A stretch of 64,000 nucleotides of DNA from the NCBI GenBank assembly GCA_944323785.1, contig CALUTU010000008.1, forward strand, positions 1 through 64,000, given 5' to 3'. Source of the stretch: an uncultured Bacteroidales bacterium. Lineage in GTDB: Bacteria > Bacteroidota > Bacteroidia > Bacteroidales > UBA932. Below are positions 16,122-23,643 of this stretch, piece by piece. The translations under genes and the position numbers were made by a program. The notes below the pieces were generated by a model. The model made no database searches and was not told the DNA's origin. It saw only the letters and a list, made by a program, of their open reading frames with translations. The first letter of the stretch is position 1; every line of letters begins with the position of its first letter.

Positions 16122-17825
16122 TCAGGACCTGCGCTTCAGGTATTTGCGGTATTCAAGCGGTGTCATTCCGAATTTCCTGGAAAAGGCCCGGAAGAATGAG
16201 GAGTATGCTCCGAAGCCTGACATTTCGGATACAGTCTCCAAAGAAAGTTCGGGATTCTCTGCAAGCATGGCGATGGAGTGGTTGAGCCGGTATTCGGTTA
16301 CGAATCCTGTGACAGTTGTCCCCGCGCCGTTCTTTACTGCATCGGCCAGATATTTTTCATTAGTACCCAGTTTCTGGGCCAGGCCTGCCCGCTTGAGATT
16401 CGGATCCGTGAACAGTTTCTCCTCCTCCATAAGTCTGCACAGGCGGTAATATAGTTTCTGTTCACCGGAAATACTCTCAAGAGGTACGAACTGGCGGATC
16501 CTGGACTGCTCCTCATCCTTTTTCCTATTTTCCTGTATGGAGTTGTACAGGGAGATGTTTTTCTTGTTGAGACGGTGAGAATAAACTATGAAGATGGACA
16601 CGATGATGATCAGCAGCAGGCACAGGGAGCAGGTCATGATGATGATTATCTGCTGTTTCTGTCTTTTGGCCTCCAGCCTGTCCACTTCGTAGAGGGTATA
16701 GAACTCGCTGAGCTGTAAGGCCAGCTGCTCGGATGCCAGAGAGTCTTTCAGATGCTGTACTTTCAGAAGTAAGCTGTATGCACCGGAGTGATCTCCGGAG
16801 TCGGCCAGGATTCCTGATTCCAAAGCCAGTGCATCGATGTAATAAGAGAGCCAGTTGCCTGTAGCGGAATATGCCTGGACACATTCCCCGGCATATCTCA
16901 GTGCCTTGTCATAGTCTTTGAGAGACTGGTAGTACATCGCAGATGCCTTGTTGTACTGCTGGTTGTCCAGACCGCCTGAAGGATCAAGGTGACATGCCGC
17001 CTGGCTCAGACATCTCTCTGCCTCGTTCATGTCATCCAGACTGACATAGCAGATGGCAAGGTCGCTGTATAGATACATCTTCATTAATTGAGTCTCTCCG
17101 TCTTCGTTCTGGTCTTTAAGCAGGGCCTCCGCTATCCGTCCATATCCGGCAGCTATGCCGTAGTCTCCTTTTTCTATAAGAAGGTCAATGAAGTCAAAAG
17201 CAATCCTTATAAGTTCCGAATATCTGATGTGATTGTCAGTTGAGAGTATTTCAAATCCCTTTTTCATAGCCTCCGCGCTTTTGTCCAGATATCCTCCGGC
17301 CTTATATGTCAGGCCTATGCCGTAATATGCATAGCCTTCCCAGTAACGGCTGTCAGTGTTTCCTGCCAGTTCCAGAAAGTCACGGGCGATACGGGAGGCC
17401 GTCTCGTTGCGGCCTTCAGCCAGCAGACGCTTGATGACGAATATCTCGGCGAAGACATACCGGTCATCACGGGCTTGCAACAGGAAAGGCTTGACTTTAT
17501 CCATCGCATCCATAAACTCATTCAGGGAGCCTGCAACATAGTAGATCATGGCCCGTTTGTACATCGCGTCTATCTGAGCATCCCTGTCTCCGCTCTCTTC
17601 CGCGACTTCGGCCATCAGATTGATATACTTTTCCGCCTCCTTCGGGGCAGACATGCCGGCAAGTTCATCGTATGCAGCAATCTTGTCTCTTGCATTCATC
17701 ATCGCCAGGACCTTCTCCAGACTGTCCTTGTAATTATCAGGGATGTCGGCGACTATGGCGGCCGCGCCTGCTTGAACGACAAACATCAGAAGAACCAATG
17801 CCGGTATAGTGATGCGGAATATCAT
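16122..17825 (-). CDS. transmembrane TPR-AraC regulator (module 2)
   Basis: A 567-residue regulator with the same plan as the one at 5914. A signal peptide (MIFRITIPALVLLMFVVQAGAAA) is followed by helical TPR-like repeats at ~35-370 (GGYLDKSAEAMKKGFEIL, NEAERCLSQAACHLDPSGG), a membrane span at ~390-413 (IIIIMTCSLCLLLIIIVSIF) and a C-terminal AraC-type HTH pair at ~475-565 (AGLAQKLGTNEKYLADAVKN...LETVSEMSGFGAYSSFFRAFSRKFG). The periplasmic TPR part is the presumed sensor. The lipoprotein gene downstream on the same strand is the likely target (inference). A short palindrome overlaps its own promoter. Confidence 0.9.
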   Translation of the reverse strand: MIFRITIPALVLLMFVVQAGAAAIVADIPDNYKDSLEKVLAMMNARDKIAAYDELAGMSAPKEAEKYINLMAEVAEESGDRDAQIDAMYKRAMIYYVAGSLNEFMDAMDKVKPFLLQARDDRYVFAEIFVIKRLLAEGRNETASRIARDFLELAGNTDSRYWEGYAYYGIGLTYKAGGYLDKSAEAMKKGFEILSTDNHIRYSELIRIAFDFIDLLIEKGDYGIAAGYGRIAEALLKDQNEDGETQLMKMYLYSDLAICYVSLDDMNEAERCLSQAACHLDPSGGLDNQQYNKASAMYYQSLKDYDKALRYAGECVQAYSATGNWLSYYIDALALESGILADSGDHSGAYSLLLKVQHLKDSLASEQLALQLSEFYTLYEVDRLEAKRQKQQIIIIMTCSLCLLLIIIVSIFIVYSHRLNKKNISLYNSIQENRKKDEEQSRIRQFVPLESISGEQKLYYRLCRLMEEEKLFTDPNLKRAGLAQKLGTNEKYLADAVKNGAGTTVTGFVTEYRLNHSIAMLAENPELSLETVSEMSGFGAYSSFFRAFSRKFGMTPLEYRKYLKRRS

Positions 17826-17827
17826 AT

Positions 17828-17841
17828 CCGTAAAGATACGG
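17828..17841 (-). promoter_or_regulatory. palindrome at the promoter of regulator 2
   Basis: CCGTA aaga TACGG (17828-17841) is a perfect 5-bp inverted repeat two bases upstream of the ATG at 17825. On the minus strand it contains TATCTTTA, one mismatch from the -7 consensus TAnnTTTG. As with the other two regulators, an inverted repeat overlaps the presumed -7 box. Confidence 0.35.
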
Positions 17842-17860
17842 AAATTTCTATAGATAAAGT

Positions 17861-18898
17861 TTAATATTGAATATTTTTAGAAGTCTTTCTGTACTCTGAC
17901 AAGTCATGCTCCAGTTCCTTTAAACTCTCTATTTTTTCGAGATGTCTCTGTTTCTCCTTATACTCTGAGAATACTTGTCTGACTTTTTTCTTGGCAAGTT
18001 CAGCAGATATTCTTCCCGGCCCGTCAAGAATATCCCTCCTGTTCATCTGCAATATCAAGTCAAGATTCTCCATCCAGTCTTTCATATACATAGGCCTGTG
18101 CGCCTGAGCCTGAGCCTCTGCAAATGACAGATACTGCTCCACTATCAGTTTCAGAGCCTCTATTTCTTCCTTTGACAGATAATTTTTCCCTATTCCGACA
18201 TCAGTGGACTTGACGATACCATCAACTTCCGTTGAAGTCAGCCCCATCTGCGGCAAATCAGAATTGGCCCTGTAATATATCAGTTCCGCCGCTGTCTTAC
18301 CGCTTACTGCCCATAACAGTTTGTTCTGCACTCTCTTGAAGAACATGACCGTACTTTCATCATTCGGATCATAATCCTCGCTCAGCTTGTAAATATCCTT
18401 AATCTGCTGGTAGAATACTTTCTCCGATAGTCTTATCTCACGGATGCGGTCGATAAGTTCTTTGAAATGGGTGAGTGACTGTCCTTTCTTGAAGCGGTTG
18501 TCATCAAGAGCGAAACCCTTTATGAGATAATCTCTCAGCACCTTGGTTGCCCAGATGCGGAAGGCGGTGGCCCTCTTGCTGTTAACACGGTAGCCGACAG
18601 CTATAATCATGTCGAGATTATAATAATCTACATTACGCTGCACTTTGCGCGAGCCTTCTGACTGAACTATTAAGTTTTTCTTAACAGTTGCCGCTTCCAA
18701 CAACTCACCTTCCTGATACACATTCTTCACATGCTGGTTAATTGCCGGAACAGATACACCGAATAATTCGGCCATTCCTTTTTGTGTCATCCATACAGTT
18801 TCTTTTACCGTGTCCACCTGCACCTGCACATCACCGTCTTCAGTATTGAAAATGATGACCTCACCTCCACTCTGCAATTCAGAACTTTCTTTCACCAT
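17861..18898 (-). CDS. RhuM-family protein
   Basis: A 345-residue protein. The start at 18898 (MVKESSELQSGGE) is preferred over ATG 18937 because an exact -7 box lies between the two. RhuM features are present: VWMTQKGMAELFGVSVPAINQHVKNVYQEGEL at ~32-65, NVDYYNLDMIIAVGYRVNSKRATAFRIWATKVLRDYLIKG at ~90-132, and a long helical C-terminus (SAELAKKKVRQVFSEYKEKQRHLEKIE). The N-terminal part resembles the virulence/antirepressor-like domains common in Bacteroidetes accessory regions and phage remnants. The biochemical role of RhuM is unknown. It lies in the segment bracketed by the two POT copies, which fits an acquired gene. Confidence 0.88.
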   Translation of the reverse strand: MVKESSELQSGGEVIIFNTEDGDVQVQVDTVKETVWMTQKGMAELFGVSVPAINQHVKNVYQEGELLEAATVKKNLIVQSEGSRKVQRNVDYYNLDMIIAVGYRVNSKRATAFRIWATKVLRDYLIKGFALDDNRFKKGQSLTHFKELIDRIREIRLSEKVFYQQIKDIYKLSEDYDPNDESTVMFFKRVQNKLLWAVSGKTAAELIYYRANSDLPQMGLTSTEVDGIVKSTDVGIGKNYLSKEEIEALKLIVEQYLSFAEAQAQAHRPMYMKDWMENLDLILQMNRRDILDGPGRISAELAKKKVRQVFSEYKEKQRHLEKIESLKELEHDLSEYRKTSKNIQY

Positions 18899-18924
18899 AA
18901 TGTTCACTATTATTTGTCCTACCG

Positions 18925-18932
18925 CAAATTTA
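18925..18932 (-). promoter_or_regulatory. -7 box of the RhuM gene
   Basis: The minus strand reads TAAATTTG, an exact TAnnTTTG match, 26 bases before the ATG at 18898. It lies inside the longer open frame that begins at 18937, which favours the shorter start. Confidence 0.5.
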
Positions 18933-19010
18933 CTCAATAATACCGACCCCGGCGTACATGCAACTCATTTGTCGAAAACTTTTTACGTTTTTAAATTCGT
19001 GTGCTTTTAT

Positions 19011-19046
19011 AAAAAATCCCCGCAGGGAGAAAATTTCCTGCGGGGA
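19011..19046 (-). terminator. intrinsic terminator of the POT transporter operon
   Basis: TCCCCGCAGG (19017-19026) pairs perfectly with CCTGCGGGGA (19037-19046). On the minus strand the stem runs directly into TTTTTT. It lies 27 bases after the stop at 19073. Confidence 0.9.
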
Positions 19047-19072
19047 CCTGTATGCGATGCGGCTGTGCGCGT

Positions 19073-20752
19073 TTAGTCCTTGGTGGCGCTTTCCAGCTTC
19101 TTCATGATGGAGAAAATGAAGACGGCGGAGATGACGCAGAGGGCGATGAGGATAGACCACAGTACCCAGAGAGGCAGACCGCCCCAGAGCATACCGATGA
19201 TGGACACCATGTAGTTGCCGATGGCGGTGGCCACGAACCAGAGACCCATCATCATGCCCTTGTACTTGGGAGGAGCGACCTTCGACACGAAGGAGATACC
19301 CATCGGGGAGAGGAACAGCTCCGCAAACGTCAGCACGAGATACGTGGATATCAGCACATTCGGTGTGACGCGCTGGAATGTCGCGCCTTCCTTCAGGGCA
19401 TCCGGAGTAGGCAGGCCGAGGGAGCCGAAGACCATAATCAGGAAGCCGAGGGCGGCGATGAACATACCGATGCCGATCTTGCGGGGTGCGGAAGGCTCCT
19501 TGCCCTTGGCTGCCAGAGCTCCGAAGACGGCCATGGACACGGGGGTCAGGGCCACTACGAAGAACGGGTTGAACTGCTGGAATATCTGCGGCAGCAGGGT
19601 GACGGGCTTGTCACCGAGGGAGCGGTAGCTGAATATCAGGGCCACGATGGAGGCCAGCGTCACCAGGCCGGCAATGAGCTTGCTGCGCTTCTTCTCGGAC
19701 TGGAAGATGGCGAAGGCTCCGTACACAGCGATGATGATCAGCACGAGGTTCAGCACATTGGCCAGAATCCTCGACAGACCGGTCATCTCGGTAGCCGTGT
19801 AGTCACGGGCGAAGAAGGTCAGGGTGAGACCGTTCTGCTGGAAGGCCATCCAGAAGAAGATGACCACTGCGAACACGAGCAGCAGGGCGGTGATACGGGA
19901 CTTGGTCTGCTCCTTGGTGAGCTCGACGACGGGCTGGGTGCTCTTGGCCTCGAGCTCGCGCTGGGTCACGTCGGCGTGCTTGAAGCTCTTGCGGAAGCCG
20001 AAGTAGATCAGGATAGAGAGTACCAGCGACACACAGGCCACGGCGAAGCCCCAGTGATAGGCTCCGGCGAGGGTGTTGATGTAGTGCTGGGAAAATGCAG
20101 TCAGGTCGGTCACGTCCGTCACGCCCTGGGCTGATGCCAGAGTCTGGAAGCGGCTGAGAGCATCGGGAGCCATGGAAGAGGCACCGGCCAGGTACTGGTT
20201 GGCCAGGGCCGGAATCTCACCGTTGTAGACAAGCCCCTCCTGTCTGAGGCAGAACTCGGTAATCTTGGTCGCCGCCGTGGGAGCGAAGAGCGAGCCGATA
20301 TTGATGGCCATGTAGAACAGCGAGAAAGCCGCGTCCCTTTTGGACGAGTACTTGGGGTCGTCGTAGAGGTTGCCGACCATCACCTGCAGATTGCCCTTGA
20401 ACAGGCCGGTACCCACCGCGATAAGCAGCAGCGAGCCGAACATGGCTATCTTTCCCATCAGGTCTCCGCCTGTCGGTATGGCCAGGCAGAAGTATCCCGC
20501 GAACATGACTATGATACCGGAAACGACCATCTTTCCGTAGCCGAACTTGTCGGCGAGTATGCCTCCGATGAACGGCATGAAGTAAACTGCCGCCAGGAAG
20601 CCTGCGTAGATGTTGGAGGTCACTGCCTCCGAGAAACCGAACTTCGCCTGCAGGAACAGGGTGAAGATCGCGAGCATCGTGTAATAGCCAAAGCGCTCGC
20701 CCGTGTTGGCGAGGGCGAGCGCATATAGGCCTTTTGGTTGTCCTTTGAACAT
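19073..20752 (-). CDS. POT/PTR2-family proton-coupled peptide transporter
   Basis: A 559-residue polytopic inner-membrane transporter that imports di- and tripeptides with protons. N-terminal NTGERFGYYTMLAIFTLFLQ carries the E-R-F-G-Y-Y signature of the POT family, and FYMAINIGSLFAPTA (~145-160) matches the second PTR2 signature. The length and number of hydrophobic segments fit the bacterial forms with two extra helices. It follows a second POT gene by 6 bases, so the two form an operon ending at the terminator at 19011. Its 3' 726 bases are duplicated at 13386-14110. Confidence 0.93.
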   Translation of the reverse strand: MFKGQPKGLYALALANTGERFGYYTMLAIFTLFLQAKFGFSEAVTSNIYAGFLAAVYFMPFIGGILADKFGYGKMVVSGIIVMFAGYFCLAIPTGGDLMGKIAMFGSLLLIAVGTGLFKGNLQVMVGNLYDDPKYSSKRDAAFSLFYMAINIGSLFAPTAATKITEFCLRQEGLVYNGEIPALANQYLAGASSMAPDALSRFQTLASAQGVTDVTDLTAFSQHYINTLAGAYHWGFAVACVSLVLSILIYFGFRKSFKHADVTQRELEAKSTQPVVELTKEQTKSRITALLLVFAVVIFFWMAFQQNGLTLTFFARDYTATEMTGLSRILANVLNLVLIIIAVYGAFAIFQSEKKRSKLIAGLVTLASIVALIFSYRSLGDKPVTLLPQIFQQFNPFFVVALTPVSMAVFGALAAKGKEPSAPRKIGIGMFIAALGFLIMVFGSLGLPTPDALKEGATFQRVTPNVLISTYLVLTFAELFLSPMGISFVSKVAPPKYKGMMMGLWFVATAIGNYMVSIIGMLWGGLPLWVLWSILIALCVISAVFIFSIMKKLESATKD

Positions 20753-20758
20753 TGTATA

Positions 20759-22411
20759 TTAAGCTTTTTTACCTTCAGTGATTCGCTCGAGCCAGCGTAC
20801 CATGCCGAGCATCGCACCCATGGAGATGAGACATGCTGCGACGAACACGCACCATGTGGCCCACAGAGGGATTGAGTCGTAGAGTATGCCTCCGATGAAC
20901 AGCAGCTGGTTGCCGATAGCTGTCGCCGCGAGCCAGCAGCCCTGCATGATACCCTGCAGATGAGGAGGCGCTACTTTTGACACGAATGACAGTCCGAGAG
21001 GGCTGATGAACAGTTCTGCCGTGGTGAGGATGAAATACATGGCCACCATAACCAGCGGAGAAAGTCTCTGCGATGCGTCCAGACCTCCCATTGCGGCCAC
21101 TTCTTCACTTGTAGGAAGACCGGCTGAACAGATGGTAAGGAAGATATAGGCCACAGCGGCGATACCCATGCCGATACCGATCTTCATAGGAGTGGACGGC
21201 TCTTTGTCACGGTTGCGCAGCCATCCGAAGATACCGATGATGATAGGCGTCAGGAATACTACGAAGAAAGGATTGACGGACTGGAAGATCTCCGCTCCCA
21301 CTATCTGAGTGAAGCCGAGGTCGATATTGATGACATCCAGGTTGATATAGTCACGGGCAAAATAGGTCAGGGAATATCCGTTCTGATGGAAAGAGAACCA
21401 GAAGAAGATAACCACCGCGAATACAGCGAACAGGGCGTATATACGCTGGCGCACTTCCTTGGCATCCATCTTGACTTCCTCAACTGTAGGAGCCTGTGCG
21501 TTGTCACTGCCCTCTTTCGCAGCTGCTTTCTTGCTGTGGTCGGGAAGTCTCCTGCGGTTGGCGAGGAAGATCACGAGTGAAATCAGCATGGCCACGATGG
21601 CTGCGGCGAACGCATAATGGAAACCGGTGCTGAACACGTTGAGGTAGCTGTTAACGAAGTCACCGATGGTGTCGGCTGTATAGGCTGTGCCCCCGGATAC
21701 CTGGGATGCCAGTTCCATCAGACGGCCGGAAGCCTGCTCGGTCATGGCCGTGCCGCCGTCAGCTGCGCGCAGCCACTGATGGCAGAGCTCCGGAAGGTCG
21801 GCATTGTAGGCGAATCCCTGCTTGCCGAGCCACCAGTTGCGGATACCGATGGCGATGAAAGGAGCGAAGAAACCTCCGATGTTTATGAACATGTAGAAGA
21901 TCTGGAAACCTACGTCGCGTTTCTTGGCGTATTTCTCATTGTCGTAGAGCTGTCCGACCACGGCCTGGAGGTTGCCTTTGAACAGACCGTTACCGAATGC
22001 GATGACAAGGAGGCCGAAACATGTCAGCGTCAGGATGACGGCCATGTTGGAGACGGGGGTCTCGGTAGGCCATGCAATGATGAAATAGCCCACGGCCATC
22101 AGGATAAGACCAGCCAGAATAGTTCCTTTGTAGTTCCTGGTCCTGTCGGCGATGATGCCTCCTACGAGTGCCAGCAGATAGATGGCCGCATAGAAGACGG
22201 AGTAGATCAGACCTGTCTGAGTCTTGTTGAGACCGAATTTCGATGAGATGAAGAGGGTCAGGATTGCCATCATGATGTAGAATCCGAAACGCTCTCCCAT
22301 GTTTGCCAGCGCGGCGGGTATCAGGCCCTTGGGCTGGCCGTGACGGTTGGTGTAGTACACAAATCCCGCAGCCGCGAGAAGCAGTGCCGTCATGACGATA
22401 AATAGAATCAT
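20759..22411 (-). CDS. POT/PTR2-family proton-coupled peptide transporter (first of pair)
   Basis: A 550-residue paralogue of the next gene with the same signatures: NMGERFGFYIMMAILTLFIS near residue 40 and FYMFINIGGFFAP at ~167. It has an extra N-terminal hydrophobic segment (MTALLLAAAGFVYYTN). A hydrophilic loop (KKAAAKEGSDNAQAPTVEEV) near the middle corresponds to the cytoplasmic linker of the family. Tandem divergent POT pairs suggest different peptide preferences. With the S9 peptidase at 27055 it fits an organism that feeds on peptides. Confidence 0.93.
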   Translation of the reverse strand: MILFIVMTALLLAAAGFVYYTNRHGQPKGLIPAALANMGERFGFYIMMAILTLFISSKFGLNKTQTGLIYSVFYAAIYLLALVGGIIADRTRNYKGTILAGLILMAVGYFIIAWPTETPVSNMAVILTLTCFGLLVIAFGNGLFKGNLQAVVGQLYDNEKYAKKRDVGFQIFYMFINIGGFFAPFIAIGIRNWWLGKQGFAYNADLPELCHQWLRAADGGTAMTEQASGRLMELASQVSGGTAYTADTIGDFVNSYLNVFSTGFHYAFAAAIVAMLISLVIFLANRRRLPDHSKKAAAKEGSDNAQAPTVEEVKMDAKEVRQRIYALFAVFAVVIFFWFSFHQNGYSLTYFARDYINLDVINIDLGFTQIVGAEIFQSVNPFFVVFLTPIIIGIFGWLRNRDKEPSTPMKIGIGMGIAAVAYIFLTICSAGLPTSEEVAAMGGLDASQRLSPLVMVAMYFILTTAELFISPLGLSFVSKVAPPHLQGIMQGCWLAATAIGNQLLFIGGILYDSIPLWATWCVFVAACLISMGAMLGMVRWLERITEGKKA

Positions 22412-22448
22412 AAGTATGAATTTAAATTAATAATTTTTGTAGCGGTTG

Positions 22449-22456
22449 CAAATATA
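22449..22456 (-). promoter_or_regulatory. -7 box of the POT operon
   Basis: The minus strand reads TATATTTG, an exact TAnnTTTG match, in the 53-base gap between the porin-like gene and the first POT gene, 37 bases before the ATG at 22411. It suggests the POT pair has its own promoter. Confidence 0.55.
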
Positions 22457-22464
22457 AAAAAGTT

Positions 22465-23637
22465 TTAGAAAATATTCATAATGTAGATAAGTCCGAGTGA
22501 AAGCCTGTGCTCCTGCGCAGATGTGATGCCCAGGGCGGTGCCGTAGCCGGTGGGGGAGGCGCTGTAGTAGTTGTAGTGCAGGAAGAAGCGGAAATCCCGG
22601 CTCTTGGTAGGCATGTATTCGAGGCAGGCCTGTGCGTTCCAGCTGGAGCGGCACAAGCCTGTCGGCACGTCTCCGTAGGCTCTGTACAGGCTTCCGTGCT
22701 CGATAGAGCCTTTCAGGAATGCCGAGAACGAGGGGCTGAAGAACAGGTGCAGGTAGCCTATTGCGGAGAAGTACTCCACGTTCTCCAGAGTACGGCTCAG
22801 TCCGTCGGGGAAGACGGAGGCCCGGCTGAGTATGCCGTTGGCATCCAGGTCCTGACGGGAATATATAAGGTCAAAATAGACTCCCCACCAGTCGCTGCGG
22901 TAGGACTGGCCCAGCTCGATGATCCACAGGTCTTTCCCGACCGCCTGGGAGCCGTAGGAGGCCGACCAGCGGAATTCCAGGGCATTGTCCAGGAAGTTGC
23001 CGTTCCAGTTGAGGGTGTACAGGAAAGGAGCCCTGGATGACTCTACTCCATCAGGCAGACCTCCGTGGAAATACTCTCCGTCCGATACTCCTCTGAGATT
23101 GGAGACCTGTACGGCAAGGTCCTGCGTAGGAGTGATGTGCCAGGTGCCCATGATTCCGAGTTGATAGCAGGGGAAACTGCCGCCGAAGTCGCTGTATTGC
23201 ATGACATACACCGGGGCAGCCCAGGCTTCCTGGCCTCCGAGGGCCATGACCTGCTTGCCGAAAGTCAGGGTAAACCGGCGGACCGGAGTCCAGGCCATGT
23301 AGGCGTAGTCTATGGATTCCAGCAGGTTGTCAAATGTGTTGGAACGGAAGTTGGCATTGAAGCTCTGACGGAACTGGTAGTAGATCTCCCGGTTCTTGCC
23401 GACTCTGCCCTCGATGTTCCAGCGGAAGTTGTCCATGCGGAAATGGGCGGATGGCTTTCCGCCCTGAGGCATGTCGGCCCTGAGCGATCCGCGCATCTGG
23501 AAGGCCATGTCGTGGTTGTGCAGGAAAGTCTCGGAGACCTTGCCGTCCAGAAGGGTGTCTGTAAGCGACCATGTCCGGGCCGCGTATGCTGAAACAGCCG
23601 CTGCCATGACGGCAATCAACAGGATAAGTCTTTTCAT
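22465..23637 (-). CDS. phosphate-selective porin-like outer membrane protein (OprO/P-type)
   Basis: A 390-residue protein with a signal peptide (MKRLILLIAVMAAAVSAYAA) and alternating amphipathic strands throughout: GRVGKNREIYYQFRQSFN, YMAWTPVRRFTLTFGKQVMALGG, WWGVYFDLIYSRQDLD, FRFFLHYNYYSASPTGYG. It ends in a strand finishing with Phe (RLSLGLIYIMNIF), as outer-membrane barrels do. 'RFTLTFGKQ' with the preceding strands matches the OprO/OprP/alginate-export type of porin. The transported solute is unknown. It is the last gene of the SIMPL-GH5-porin operon (6-base gap). Confidence 0.7.
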   Translation of the reverse strand: MKRLILLIAVMAAAVSAYAARTWSLTDTLLDGKVSETFLHNHDMAFQMRGSLRADMPQGGKPSAHFRMDNFRWNIEGRVGKNREIYYQFRQSFNANFRSNTFDNLLESIDYAYMAWTPVRRFTLTFGKQVMALGGQEAWAAPVYVMQYSDFGGSFPCYQLGIMGTWHITPTQDLAVQVSNLRGVSDGEYFHGGLPDGVESSRAPFLYTLNWNGNFLDNALEFRWSASYGSQAVGKDLWIIELGQSYRSDWWGVYFDLIYSRQDLDANGILSRASVFPDGLSRTLENVEYFSAIGYLHLFFSPSFSAFLKGSIEHGSLYRAYGDVPTGLCRSSWNAQACLEYMPTKSRDFRFFLHYNYYSASPTGYGTALGITSAQEHRLSLGLIYIMNIF

Positions 23638-23643
23638 TACCGG

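Noticed and set aside
19052..20134. 360-codon plus-strand frame opposite the POT gene
   Set aside because: Composition rich in Glu, Gly and His from the reverse complement of membrane segments; no family.
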